From positions 806,001-870,000 of the forward strand of contig NZ_BMZB01000001.1 in NCBI RefSeq assembly GCF_014652575.1: a stretch of 64,000 bases of DNA, read 5' to 3'. Under the pieces are notes generated by a model, which did not search any database, was not told the origin of the DNA, and saw only the letters and a program-made list of their open reading frames with translations. This DNA is from Asticcacaulis endophyticus. GTDB taxonomy: Bacteria; Pseudomonadota; Alphaproteobacteria; Caulobacterales; Caulobacteraceae. The position numbers and the translations under genes were made by a program. Positions within the stretch are counted from its first letter, which is position 1. The number at the start of each line of letters is the position of its first letter. Positions 1 to 8,187 of this stretch are shown here, piece by piece.

Positions 1-548
1 CCGTATCGGATAAGATGATGCTGATGGCCGTCCGGCCCGCCCTCTAACCGCACGCCGTAACCGTTATCACGGCCCGTGGGGGTAATCATATTGATCGAGC
101 CGCCAAGCTGGGTGGCCCCCTGCTCAAGTGCGTTGGCCCCTTTCAAGATCTGCATATTTGAGATCAGCCAGGGATCGATGGTGTTGAACTCAAAACTGCC
201 ATCCGCCGTATTGATCGGCACACCGTCCTGAAGCAGCAAAATCCCGCGTCCCTGAAAGGTTCGCGTCAGCCCTGATCCGCGCACAGACAGCCGCATGGAT
301 TCCGCGCCGTTGCGCGCTTGGGCAACAATCCCCGGCGTGAAATCGACCATGTCCTTGAGCGTAATGGCCCGCCGGTCAGCCCAGTCGGCAGCACTCAGAA
401 ACTCGGTCGCCCCCGCCACATCGTCGGTTTTTTGGCGTAGGGTGTCGATTGGATTTGCGGACGATCGGTTGACCTCAATAACCACAGTCGGGGTCTGGGC
501 CAACGCAGAACTGCCCATAAGCAGCAGAATCAGGGGCAGTTGCCGCAT
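1..548 (-). CDS. TonB-dependent receptor, N-terminal part (runs off left edge)
   Basis: About 182 residues are visible before the window ends. Reading on the minus strand, a signal peptide (MRQLPLILLLMGSSALAQ) is followed by a possible TonB box (TVVIEV) and then a plug domain with typical receptor sequence: TLKDMVDFTPGI, a VRGSG motif, LLLQDGVPIN, and the plug-end pattern QILKGANALEQGATQLGG. The start ATG at 548 has AGGGG 8 bases upstream, and an in-frame stop lies just before it. It begins 27 bases after the aldo/keto reductase stop and is probably co-transcribed with it and the GH115 gene. It should import an oligosaccharide or siderophore across the outer membrane; the GH115 neighbour suggests glucuronic-acid-decorated xylan fragments (inference). 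Confidence 0.9.
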   Translation of the reverse strand, partial: MRQLPLILLLMGSSALAQTPTVVIEVNRSSANPIDTLRQKTDDVAGATEFLSAADWADRRAITLKDMVDFTPGIVAQARNGAESMRLSVRGSGLTRTFQGRGILLLQDGVPINTADGSFEFNTIDPWLISNMQILKGANALEQGATQLGGSINMITPTGRDNGYGVRLEGGPDGHQHHLIRY

Positions 549-575
549 TATGTGTATCCCCTGTTGAACCTCAGA

Positions 576-1607
576 TCACCACTTTACCGGCTTTGGGTTG
601 CGTTCGTCAAAGTCCATCTGGTGCCAGTAGGGATAGGGCTTGGGACGCGCAGACACAGCATCCAGACGTGCGACCTGATCCGATGTCAGATCCCAGCCAA
701 GAGCGCCTAAATTCTGCGTCAGTTGCGCTTCATTGCGGGCGCCGACGACGATATTGGCCACGGTCGGGCGTTGCAGCAGCCAGTTGAGCGCCACTTGTGG
801 CACGGTCTTCTCGACCTCAGCGGCAATCTCGGTCAGGATATCGACGACATCATAGAGATATTCGTCATCGACCGCTGGCCCGCCAGTATCGCCGCCTTGA
901 GCAATGCGGCCCTCGCTGGCTTGAACGCCGCGGCGGATCTTGCCGGTTAAACGCCCCCAACCCAAAGGTGACCACACCATAGTGCCCACGCCCTGATCCT
1001 GGGCCAGCGGCATCAGCTCCCACTCATAGTCGCGCCCGATCAGGGAATAATAGCCCTGATAGGCGACAAATCGGCTCAGGCCATAGCGGTCGGCGGTAGC
1101 CAGCGACTTCATCAGGTGCCAGCCGGAATAGTTCGACGCGCCGATATAGCCGACCTTGCCCGACGTGATCAGGGTATCGAGCGCCGACAGCATTTCTTCG
1201 GGCGGGGTCAGGGCATCGTAGCCGTGCATGAAATAAACATCGATATGATCGGTGCCGAGCCGTTTCAGGCTGGCTTCGGCGGCGCGCACAATATGGTAAC
1301 GCGATGAGCCTTTGTCGTTGGGCCCGCTGCCGGTGGTAAAGGTCGCCTTGGTCGAGATCAGCGCCTGATCGCGGCGGCCTTTGAGGGCAGCGCCTAAGAT
1401 CTCTTCGGACGCGCCCGCCGAATAGACATCGGCGGTGTCAAAGAAATTGAGGCCGTGATCGAGGCAGACATCAATCAGGCGCGACGCTTCGGACACATCG
1501 GTAGCGCCCCATTTGGCGAACATGTCGCCCTTGCCTCCGAACGTGCCGGTGCCGAAGCTTAAAACAGGAACCTTAAGACCTGAACGGCCAAGTTGACGAT
1601 ATTGCAT
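576..1607 (-). CDS. Aldo/keto reductase family oxidoreductase
   Basis: A 343-residue (beta/alpha)8 barrel of normal family length. The catalytic tetrad is readable: Asp57 in FFDTAD, Tyr62, Lys87 in STKATF and His128 in YFMHGYD. An NADPH-binding end is suggested by the late segment VGARNEAQLTQNLGALGW. It should reduce or oxidise a sugar or other carbonyl with NAD(P)H in the cytosol. It lies between the GH115 alpha-glucuronidase upstream (75-base gap) and a TBDR gene downstream (27-base gap), all on the minus strand, so a role in handling a sugar released by that system is likely but inferred. The exact substrate cannot be read from sequence. Confidence 0.9.
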   Translation of the reverse strand: MQYRQLGRSGLKVPVLSFGTGTFGGKGDMFAKWGATDVSEASRLIDVCLDHGLNFFDTADVYSAGASEEILGAALKGRRDQALISTKATFTTGSGPNDKGSSRYHIVRAAEASLKRLGTDHIDVYFMHGYDALTPPEEMLSALDTLITSGKVGYIGASNYSGWHLMKSLATADRYGLSRFVAYQGYYSLIGRDYEWELMPLAQDQGVGTMVWSPLGWGRLTGKIRRGVQASEGRIAQGGDTGGPAVDDEYLYDVVDILTEIAAEVEKTVPQVALNWLLQRPTVANIVVGARNEAQLTQNLGALGWDLTSDQVARLDAVSARPKPYPYWHQMDFDERNPKPVKW

Positions 1608-1682
1608 GGGGTGGCTCCTATGAACTGATACTGTGCATTTAAGCCGATGGATGACGCATTTAAACCGGCAAGCCGAATTAAA

Positions 1683-4187
1683 TTATTTTACCGCGCCATA
1701 TCGGGCCCTGGCGCCATCAAAGCGCACCTCAAAGCGATCAATGATCACACCGGGATCGAGCGCGTACAGTTTAAGGGTATGGCGGCCCGGTTTAAGTTTC
1801 AGGCCGGTCAGTTCGCGCACCGCATTGTTAGACAGCACATTCTGTTTCCATTCATCGCTGCGGCCGACGGTTTCAAAATCAAGGATGACCGGCGGCTGAT
1901 CATCGATACTGACGGCCACCTTCACGCCCGATTGTGAGGTCAGGGCATGGACAGGCAGCGCTATGATTTTGAGCGTCGCGGTGCCATCTGTGCGGGTGTC
2001 AAAGCGATAGGTGGCGGGTGTTGCGGTCGTAAATCCTTGTGGTTTCAGATCAAGCCGCGCCCGAAGGCTCTGGCCCAAAGACCCCAGTCCGGGCACGATT
2101 TGCCAATCGGGTGACGTGGTAAAGGCAGCGGGTATGGTCACCACCTTGGCCACCTCAGTGTTATAGGTGATCGCAACTGGTGCGACGGGCTTGGGTAAAG
2201 GTTTATCCGTGGTCGGATTAGCCGCTGCATAGACCGGAAACGCCGGAGCGTTGAACACCGGCAAGCGGCGCGGGGCCATATCCATCATATGCCGCCATTT
2301 GCCGCCAAGCTGGGTGTTGTAGGTTTCGGCATCGGCAACAATGCCGTCATGGGCGGCCCTGGCCTCGGCGCTTAGACTATTGGCGACGGTGGCGCGGCTC
2401 TGACGGGCATAAAAGGCTGCCAGATCAAGTTTCAGGATGCGGGCATTGAGGTTGGCCGCTGACCTGACCGGATAGAGCGCCAGTTCAAAAAACGCAGGCT
2501 GTCGATCTTCCGGCAGTTTGGCAGCAACGGCCTCGCTGCGGGCGGTCAGGGCCGCATATGCGCCAATGCGTGCCTGGGCCTCCGATCCGTCGCTGCCGAT
2601 ATAGTCGGATTGGCGGGTTGGGGTGGTCGGTTCGGTCTGGCTCCAGCCCATAAATTCCGGGCGGCGTTCCCACGCCAGATCGTAATAGTCGGTCAGGATA
2701 TCGGTAATCTCAGCGGCCTGATCTGCGCCGAATTGTTGCGCACTCCAGGCCATCAGGTGATCGCGGGGGGTGGCATCAAACGCTTTGGCATCAAAGGCCA
2801 GATCGAGGAAATACTGCGTCAGATATTCCGCCGGTTTGATATCCCCGACATTGACGATCCAGATATCGTGGGCCCCCGTGACATGGGCGCGCTGCATCTG
2901 CTCACGGATCAGGGCCGGATGGGTTGTGCCTAACCACAGATAATCGTGCGGCCGCCCCCAATAGGAGATGTGATAATAGACTCCAGCACCGCCGGAGCGT
3001 TTGGCCTCATCGGGGGTGCTTAACTGGTGGATATAGCCGTAATTGTCGTCGGGCCAGACGAGCGTAATGTCGTCGGGCACGTTCAATCCGGCCTTATAGA
3101 CATCCAGAACTTCTTTATAGAGCGTCAGGGCCTGTGGGATTTGGATGGCCGGTTTCTTTTGTGCGCGGGCCAGCAGATCACGCTGAATGCCGATCACTTC
3201 TGCCACCGCATCACGGGCCTGTTCCGGCGTTTCGGCCCCTTCCATCGCGGAGTCGTGCACACCGCGCACGCCGACCGAATAGATGTTTTCAAAGCCCTTG
3301 ACCTCTTGCACGCGCTCACGCCAGTAGCTGATCATGCGCTCAGGGTTGGTGAAGAAATTAAAATCGCCGTTCTTTGCCTTATCCCACTCACGAACATTAT
3401 TGCGCATCATCGGCTCGGCATGGGAGGTGCCAACCACGATGGCATAGTCGCGCGCCATTTCAGGGTTACCCTTGATCTGGTAAAACGGCTTTGTGGAATC
3501 GTGCATGGCCGGCCAGATCGTATTGGCCTTTAGCCGCCACATCAGCTCAAAGATTTTGGCGTAGGTTTTTGGGCCAATGTCTTTGGTGTTGGTCTCAAAG
3601 GTCTTGGCGGCCCACGGTTGCAGGCCCCAGTCCTCGTCATTCAGGAATATACCACGATATTTGACGGTCGGCGCGTCGGACAAAATACTGCCTGACTTAA
3701 GCGTCAGACGATCGACCCGGCGTGGGGTGACATCGGCCCACCATTCCCACGGTGATACGCCCAGTTCCCGCGTCAGATCCATGACGCCCCAGACCGCGCC
3801 GCGGGTATCTGAGCCGGAAATCAGCACAATGGTCTGATCAGGCGTGGTGATAACCGCCCGGCCATAGCGCTCCCATTGGCCGCTCAAGGCCGACAGGTCG
3901 ATAGTACCCTGTTTGACCAGCCGCTTTGACAGCGGGCTGTCGAGGGTCGTGATGACGATACAGACCGTGCCGCACGCTTTTAGGTCACCGGACAGTTTCG
4001 GGGCCGTGCCGGTCAGGCCCTCAAGGTCGCGGCCCAAAAGCTCTGCGGCATGGGTGAGCGGTATATCCTTATCGTGAATAACCGCAGGCCGGATTTGCGT
4101 ATCGAACAGCACGGTGTCTGCGGCGTCAGCGACATTTGCGCAGGCCAAAAATACGAGAGTCGTGCTCAATAGCCTTGAAAATCGCAT
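1683..4187 (-). CDS. Glycoside hydrolase family 115 (xylan alpha-1,2-glucuronidase type)
   Basis: An 834-residue secreted enzyme. The start at 4187 is preferred over a longer frame from 4274 because it opens directly into a signal peptide (MRFSRLLSTTLVFLACANVADA). Family GH115 signatures are clear: RGIFLNDEDWGLQPWA, IGPKTYAKIFELMWRLKANT, IWPAMHDSTKPF, VVGTSHAEPMMRNN and GVRGVHDSAM. GH115 enzymes remove 4-O-methyl-glucuronic acid from glucuronoxylan, including from internal xylose. The C-terminal region from about residue 690 looks like the beta-sandwich tail usual in this family. It appears to be first in a minus-strand operon with an aldo/keto reductase and a TBDR, a compact xylan side-chain utilisation unit. 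No other xylanase genes are in the visible part. Confidence 0.93.
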   Translation of the reverse strand: MRFSRLLSTTLVFLACANVADAADTVLFDTQIRPAVIHDKDIPLTHAAELLGRDLEGLTGTAPKLSGDLKACGTVCIVITTLDSPLSKRLVKQGTIDLSALSGQWERYGRAVITTPDQTIVLISGSDTRGAVWGVMDLTRELGVSPWEWWADVTPRRVDRLTLKSGSILSDAPTVKYRGIFLNDEDWGLQPWAAKTFETNTKDIGPKTYAKIFELMWRLKANTIWPAMHDSTKPFYQIKGNPEMARDYAIVVGTSHAEPMMRNNVREWDKAKNGDFNFFTNPERMISYWRERVQEVKGFENIYSVGVRGVHDSAMEGAETPEQARDAVAEVIGIQRDLLARAQKKPAIQIPQALTLYKEVLDVYKAGLNVPDDITLVWPDDNYGYIHQLSTPDEAKRSGGAGVYYHISYWGRPHDYLWLGTTHPALIREQMQRAHVTGAHDIWIVNVGDIKPAEYLTQYFLDLAFDAKAFDATPRDHLMAWSAQQFGADQAAEITDILTDYYDLAWERRPEFMGWSQTEPTTPTRQSDYIGSDGSEAQARIGAYAALTARSEAVAAKLPEDRQPAFFELALYPVRSAANLNARILKLDLAAFYARQSRATVANSLSAEARAAHDGIVADAETYNTQLGGKWRHMMDMAPRRLPVFNAPAFPVYAAANPTTDKPLPKPVAPVAITYNTEVAKVVTIPAAFTTSPDWQIVPGLGSLGQSLRARLDLKPQGFTTATPATYRFDTRTDGTATLKIIALPVHALTSQSGVKVAVSIDDQPPVILDFETVGRSDEWKQNVLSNNAVRELTGLKLKPGRHTLKLYALDPGVIIDRFEVRFDGARARYGAVK

Positions 4188-4325
4188 AGGGTTTCCGCCT
4201 GATCTGTGATTATGATTTTGCGCACTTTTGATCAAAAATGCGCGCAAATCAATTGCAAAAACACCTTGATCCATAACGCGTAACCGGCGTACCCCTTACG
4301 TTATCATGTTCGCAGGAGCGTTTTT

Positions 4326-4994
4326 ATGGGACAGCTTATTGACCTTACCCGACCCGATGGCGGCACATTTCAGGCCTATGTATCCGACCTTGATCCGGCA
4401 AAACCGAGCGTCATCGTGCTGCAGGAATGGTGGGGCCTGAACGACCACATCAAATGGATCGTTGACCGTATGGCGAGTGAGGGCGGATTTAACGCCATTG
4501 CCCCCGATCTTTATCATGGCCGTGTCACCGGTGATCCCGATGAAGCCAGCCACATGATGAACACCCTCGATTTTCCGGGCGCGGTCCATCAGGACATTGT
4601 CGCCACCCGCGATTACCTGAAAACTCAAGGCGGCAAAATTGGCATTATGGGGTTTTGCATGGGCGGGGCCCTGACCATCGCGGCGGCAGCAAGGCTTGAT
4701 GGGTTTGCGGCGGCGGTCTGCTATTACGGTGTGCCCCCCAAGGAATTTGCCGACCCCAAGGATATTAAGATCCCGTTTCAGGGCCATTTCGGCAGCCAGG
4801 ACGATTGGGTCACGCCGCAGGTGGTGTCCGACATTCAGATCGCTATGGTGGGTGCCGGCAATCCGCCGGAACTGTTTAGCTATGAGGCTGACCATGCCTT
4901 TTTCAATAAGACCCGCCCGGAAGTCTATAAGGCCGAAATCGCCGAGCAGTCGTTTGCCCGCACCTTGGCCTTTTTCAAGACCCATCTGGCGTGA
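4326..4994 (+). CDS. Dienelactone hydrolase family protein (cytosolic)
   Basis: A 222-residue alpha/beta hydrolase without a signal peptide, matching the length of classical carboxymethylenebutenolidase. The DLH triad is visible: Cys111 in GFCMGG, Asp159 in GSQDDWV and His190 in ADHAFFN, with the family Glu34 in LQEWWGLN. Known members hydrolyse dienelactone to maleylacetate in chlorocatechol breakdown, but many homologues have other or unknown esters as substrates, and no chloroaromatic genes are nearby. It is divergent from GH115, with GCAGGAG about 7 bases before the ATG. The next gene overlaps its stop by four bases, so the two are translationally coupled. Confidence 0.9.
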   Translation: MGQLIDLTRPDGGTFQAYVSDLDPAKPSVIVLQEWWGLNDHIKWIVDRMASEGGFNAIAPDLYHGRVTGDPDEASHMMNTLDFPGAVHQDIVATRDYLKTQGGKIGIMGFCMGGALTIAAAARLDGFAAAVCYYGVPPKEFADPKDIKIPFQGHFGSQDDWVTPQVVSDIQIAMVGAGNPPELFSYEADHAFFNKTRPEVYKAEIAEQSFARTLAFFKTHLA

Positions 4995-5323
4995 AAGGGT
5001 TTCTGATCTATGGGGCGGCGGCACTAGCCGAAATCGCCGGATGTTTCAGTTTCTGGGCGTGGCTCAGGCTGGATAAGTCGCCGCTGTGGCTGATCCCCGG
5101 CATGGCGTCGCTGGCTCTGTTTGCTTATCTTCTGACCCTGATTGAGGCGGATAATGCTGGCCGGTCATATGCGGCTTACGGCGGGGTCTATATTGCCGCC
5201 TCGCTGATCTGGCTTTGGCGGATTGAGGGTGTACGCCCCCTTATGACGGATTTCGTCGGAGCCGGTATTTGCTTGATCGGGGCGGCGATTATCCTGATCG
5301 GTCCGCGTTTTGTTCGCCTTTAG
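4991..5323 (+). CDS. YnfA/UPF0060 family small inner-membrane protein
   Basis: A 110-residue, very hydrophobic protein with four predicted transmembrane segments and the YnfA landmarks: [38 protein letters not shown] and a C-terminal [12 protein letters not shown]. It starts at a GTG that overlaps the TGA of the dienelactone hydrolase (GTGA), so coupling is expected. YnfA proteins resemble half of the small multidrug resistance (SMR) fold and some have been linked to efflux, but the physiological role is not settled. Nothing in the sequence says what this copy transports. Confidence 0.9.
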   Translation: MKGFLIYGAAALAEIAGCFSFWAWLRLDKSPLWLIPGMASLALFAYLLTLIEADNAGRSYAAYGGVYIAASLIWLWRIEGVRPLMTDFVGAGICLIGAAIILIGPRFVRL

Positions 5324-5474
5324 GCGCCTTTAGCGGAAACCGCTTTGTAAACCCTTATGGACGCATTTAAATTTTATTTTTGGGTGCGTAGTTCTAAATA
5401 CATAAACGCGGTCGTAAACTCCGTTCAGAAACGGTAAATTTGTCCCGCAGCCTCACAACCCACTAAGACAGGTC

Positions 5475-6176
5475 ATGTCCATGTTAGAGAAGAAAAACAC
5501 CATCCTTATCGTGGATGATGAGGAAGAAATCCGCAAAATGCTCAACATCTTTCTGGATGTGGCGGATTTCAAGGTTTGTGAATGTGAGACCGGCAAGCAG
5601 GCCCTGCGGATGAGCGCTTCGGTGCGCCCCGACCTGATCTTGCTCGATCTGGGTCTGCCGGATATGGACGGTAAGGACGTTATCACCCAGATCCGAGAAT
5701 GGTCGAATGTGCCGATCGTGGTTTTGACAGCTCGTTCCGAAGATCTTGATGCCGCCCCGGCATTAAATATGGGCGCGGACGATTATGTCACCAAGCCGTT
5801 CTCAGCCGAAGTGCTGCTGGCGCGCATCAATGCCAACCTGCGCAAGTGGGCGGTGAAAGAAGTCGGTGAGCCTGACATTTCCCACGGCCCGATCCGCATG
5901 GATCTGGTGCGCCACGAAGTTTTCATCAGTGATGAGCGCGTGGCCTTTACACCCAAGGAATATGACCTGCTACGTTACTTCCTGGTCAATCGCGGGCGGA
6001 TGCTGACCCACAAGCAAATCCTGAAAGAAGTCTGGGGCCCGGCCCACCTTGATGATACGCAATATCTGCGCGTCTATATCGGTCAGGTACGTGAAAAGCT
6101 GGAGACCGTGCCGGGTCTCGGCAAATCGATCGTCTCAGAGTCCGGTATCGGCTACCGCATGGATCTGGTGATGTAA
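5475..6176 (+). CDS. OmpR/PhoB-family response regulator, KdpE-like
   Basis: A 233-residue regulator: a receiver domain (about 8-122) with acidic pocket DD14-15, phospho-acceptor Asp58 in LILLDLGLPDMDG, Thr85 and Lys107 in VTKPF, then an OmpR-type winged helix (about 135-232) with FTPKEYDLLRYFLVNRGRM and the wing YRM. The closest recognisable relative is KdpE, the potassium regulator, but no kdpFABC transporter genes are in the window. A matching KdpD-like kinase core lies 480 bases away on the opposite strand, with a DUF1328 gene between. A good intrinsic terminator follows at 6202. The second in-frame ATG (5481) could also be the start. Confidence 0.88.
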   Translation: MSMLEKKNTILIVDDEEEIRKMLNIFLDVADFKVCECETGKQALRMSASVRPDLILLDLGLPDMDGKDVITQIREWSNVPIVVLTARSEDLDAAPALNMGADDYVTKPFSAEVLLARINANLRKWAVKEVGEPDISHGPIRMDLVRHEVFISDERVAFTPKEYDLLRYFLVNRGRMLTHKQILKEVWGPAHLDDTQYLRVYIGQVREKLETVPGLGKSIVSESGIGYRMDLVM

Positions 6177-6201
6177 GCGAAATCTTACCCCTATGTCTAA
6201 C

Positions 6202-6232
6202 AACCCCCTTGGCCTGTGCCGAGGGGGTTTTT
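6202..6232 (+). terminator. Intrinsic terminator after the KdpE-like gene
   Basis: Eleven-base stem AACCCCCTTGG (6202-6212) and CCGAGGGGGTT (6219-6229), one wobble pair, six-base loop, followed by a T run. It sits 26 bases after the response-regulator stop. Confidence 0.88.
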
Positions 6233-6403
6233 CATATCTTACCGCTTACTTATATTCAGATTGAAACTAGGTTTTGTTTCTTTATCGGCGGAAATCTAGT
6301 TTGGGTACTGAGGCATCGCCGCACGCGCTACGGTTAAGCCGTTTACACTGAATTACGCGTTTTCGTCCCCATCATGCGGAAGATGCGCTAAAGGAGGAAT
6401 ATC

Positions 6404-6586
6404 ATGCTCAACTGGATTATCACGTTCTTTATTCTGGCGGTCGTGGCCGCGTTCTTTGGCTTCGGTGGTCTGGCCGGTACATTTGCCGATATTGCCAAAT
6501 TCATCGCGGTTATCTTTGTGGTGCTTTTTGTCGTGGGCCTGATTTACCGTATGGTGACCGGGCGCAACGCCAATCCGCCGCTCTAA
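6404..6586 (+). CDS. DUF1328 family small membrane protein (YtjA-like)
   Basis: A 60-residue protein with two hydrophobic segments (about 4-24 and 30-48) separated by a glycine-rich turn FGFGGLAGTFADIAK, the DUF1328 hallmark, and a short basic tail. A very strong Shine-Dalgarno sequence (AAAGGAGG) lies just before the ATG, so high expression is expected. The family is widespread in proteobacteria and often stress- or stationary-phase associated, but its function is unknown. It is followed by a bidirectional terminator shared with the convergent kinase gene. Confidence 0.85.
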   Translation: MLNWIITFFILAVVAAFFGFGGLAGTFADIAKFIAVIFVVLFVVGLIYRMVTGRNANPPL

Positions 6587-6607
6587 AGCTACACTATTTT
6601 AAGCGAC

Positions 6608-6638
6608 AAAAACCGGCCTGGGAGGGCCGGTTTTTTTT
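6608..6638. terminator. Bidirectional intrinsic terminator
   Basis: Stem AACCGGCC/GGCCGGTT (6611-6618 and 6625-6632) with A-rich and T-rich flanks on both sides: eight T on the plus strand and five T on the minus strand. It separates the DUF1328 gene from the convergent histidine kinase gene. Confidence 0.88.
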
Positions 6639-6657
6639 ATGCCTTGAGTTTAAAGGA

Positions 6658-7461
6658 TTACTTTGGCCAGCACAGCTTGAATACGGCGCCGCCATCCTCA
6701 TGGTTGCTGACCGACACCTGCCCGCCCATCAGCGTCATGATATGGCGGCACAGGGTAAGCCCCAGACCTGTGCCCGCATTTTGCTGGTCGGCCTTACTGA
6801 GGCGGGTATATTTATCAAAGATCAGGGTCTGCTTATCGGCGGGTATGCCCGCGCCATGATCGCGGATGCGTACGCACGGGTGGCCCTCTTCAAAGCCCGG
6901 ACTGATCTCGATGACCGGCGCTTCGGCACCGTCGGGGCCACGGCTGCCGCCGTGTTTTAAAGCGTTTTCGATCACAAGGCCAATGGCACGCGCTGACAGC
7001 ATAGGATCGCTGACAAAACCATCATCACCGGCGCCGCGAATGACCTCGATCCGTCCGCGGGCCTTGAGCGGCCCCAGCCGCGTCAGGGCGTCCTGAATGA
7101 GCTGATTAAGGCCGACCGGCTGCGGGCGCGGCCTGACGGCCTCCGCTTCAAACTTGGCCATATCGAGAATATTGGTGATGAAGTTATCCAGCCGGTAAGC
7201 TTCGGTCAGGGCCGACCCGATCAGGGTTTTGCGCTTATCTTCCGACAGGCGCGCCCCCATCAGGTTGATCACTTCCAGCGATCCGATGACGGTGGACAGA
7301 GGCGTCTTAAGGTCATGAGACACCGCCGACAACATCTGCCGGTGCAGATGCTCACGGATTTCATCGTGAGACTGCCCGTCCAGTGACGCCGTACCGGAGG
7401 CATGGCTCGTCGATGGGCCATTTTCACTGACTTTCGACGGGGGCGTGTGATCACTTTTCAT
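6658..7461 (-). CDS. Soluble sensor histidine kinase core, KdpD C-terminal type
   Basis: A 267-residue kinase with no transmembrane segment and no recognisable input domain: about 40 polar residues, then HisKA (His49 in VSHDLKTPLSTVIGSLE) and a HATPase_c domain with N-box IENALKHG, G1 box DHGAGIP and G2 box GTGLGL. The sequence is closest to the catalytic end of KdpD. Full KdpD is around 900 residues with Usp and membrane domains, so this is either a stand-alone derivative or a kinase whose signal comes from a partner. It is probably the partner of the KdpE-like regulator at 5475, although they are convergent and not in one operon. Confidence 0.85.
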   Translation of the reverse strand: MKSDHTPPSKVSENGPSTSHASGTASLDGQSHDEIREHLHRQMLSAVSHDLKTPLSTVIGSLEVINLMGARLSEDKRKTLIGSALTEAYRLDNFITNILDMAKFEAEAVRPRPQPVGLNQLIQDALTRLGPLKARGRIEVIRGAGDDGFVSDPMLSARAIGLVIENALKHGGSRGPDGAEAPVIEISPGFEEGHPCVRIRDHGAGIPADKQTLIFDKYTRLSKADQQNAGTGLGLTLCRHIMTLMGGQVSVSNHEDGGAVFKLCWPK

Positions 7462-7536
7462 AGGATGTCATTACCAATACAACGCCACCAAGGTCAAACA
7501 AAGACAGTGATCACGCGATAAGATTTAAGCGGAAAA

Positions 7537-7567
7537 AGAGGGAGCAAGCGGTGAACTTGCTCCCTCT
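7537..7567 (-). terminator. Intrinsic terminator of the small-protein operon
   Basis: Twelve-base perfect stem AGAGGGAGCAAG (7537-7548) and CTTGCTCCCTCT (7556-7567). On the minus strand it is followed directly by five T. It ends transcripts coming from the small-protein genes 8718 to 7628. Confidence 0.9.
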
Positions 7568-7627
7568 CGGATCAGGTTTTGGACGCGGACGGGGACTGAG
7601 CGCAATCGCAAACCTGAATGGCTGGGG

Positions 7628-7705
7628 TTAAAATACGCCGAACACAAACAGCAGAATAATAACCGGGATCGGGATGCCTAATAGCCACAGGAATAAGGGT
7701 TTCAT
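7628..7705 (-). CDS. 25-residue hydrophobic membrane peptide
   Basis: A tiny reading frame: MKPLFLWLLGIPIP, then a valine/isoleucine/leucine-rich stretch ending FGVF and TAA. It is essentially a single transmembrane helix with a Pro-Ile-Pro kink, and I recognise this pattern as recurring in small unannotated proteobacterial membrane peptides. It lies 12 bases after the stop of the 87-residue gene and ahead of a strong terminator, so it is transcribed as the last gene of the operon. It is too short to be found by usual gene callers. Function unknown; a regulatory or membrane-stress peptide is possible. Confidence 0.65.
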   Translation of the reverse strand: MKPLFLWLLGIPIPVIILLFVFGVF

Positions 7706-7717
7706 GAGGTTTACTCT

Positions 7718-7981
7718 TTAAGTTGCGGGATTGCCGTCCGTGGCATTTTCAGCCTTTTGTTCGGTGGTCTCAGCGCCTTCTTTGATGTTGTCGCCCAGAC
7801 GCTCAGCCGGGGTGCGATCCTCAAGCTGTTCAGCGGCCTTATCCACCCCTTGCGGCAGGGTATCGACCGCATCACCGACCCGCTCTCCGGCGGTGCGATT
7901 GTCGGGCATGTTCATGAATACGGCCGCGGCCACGATGACCAGCAGGCCAATGAGGGAGGCAATAACCAGATTCTTATTCAT
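7718..7981 (-). CDS. Small membrane-anchored protein with two related repeats
   Basis: 87 residues: an N-terminal transmembrane helix (about 4-24, LVIASLIGLLVIVAAAVFM) and a hydrophilic tail with two similar units, NRTAGERVGDAVD and DRTPAERLGDNIK, then acidic Glu/Thr/Ala-rich sequence. The pattern recalls small envelope-stress proteins but I do not recognise a named family. Its start overlaps the end of the upstream 61-residue gene by eight bases. Likely exposed on one face of the inner membrane. Confidence 0.65.
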   Translation of the reverse strand: MNKNLVIASLIGLLVIVAAAVFMNMPDNRTAGERVGDAVDTLPQGVDKAAEQLEDRTPAERLGDNIKEGAETTEQKAENATDGNPAT

Positions 7982-8159
7982 CGCGATAACCCTCCGCGCG
8001 CGTCACATAGAGCGCAATATCGTTAAAGTCGTCATGGACATCATAAAGGTCTTCGAACAGCGGTTCGGGTCGAACCTCAACCGCGTCATATCCACCGGCA
8101 TAAGGCTGCACCACAGGATGCGCAGGGGGGATATAACGGGTCGCATTATAGGCAGTCAT
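7974..8159 (-). CDS. Hypothetical 61-residue acidic protein
   Basis: Start chosen at 8159 (MTAYNATRY) because AAGGAGA lies at the right distance upstream; the longer frame from 8213 overlaps the previous gene. The protein is Tyr-, Asp- and Pro-rich, with PPAHPVVQPYAGGYD and EDLYDVHDDFNDIALYV, no signal peptide and no membrane segment. I do not recognise it. It is third from the end of a minus-strand run of small genes and overlaps the next one by eight bases. Confidence 0.55.
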   Translation of the reverse strand: MTAYNATRYIPPAHPVVQPYAGGYDAVEVRPEPLFEDLYDVHDDFNDIALYVTRAEGYRDE

Positions 8160-8187
8160 GGGTGTCTCCTTTTTTGTTATGTGGGTT

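Noticed and set aside
3027-3533. 168-residue plus-strand frame inside the GH115 gene
   Set aside because: It is antisense to a confidently identified enzyme, has no ribosome site and no domain; a shadow frame.
4296-5024. 242-residue minus-strand frame over the dienelactone hydrolase gene
   Set aside because: The plus-strand gene has a full catalytic triad and a ribosome site; this frame has neither.
5475-7461. kdpFABC potassium transport operon
   Set aside because: No kdp transporter gene is found near the KdpD/KdpE-like pair.
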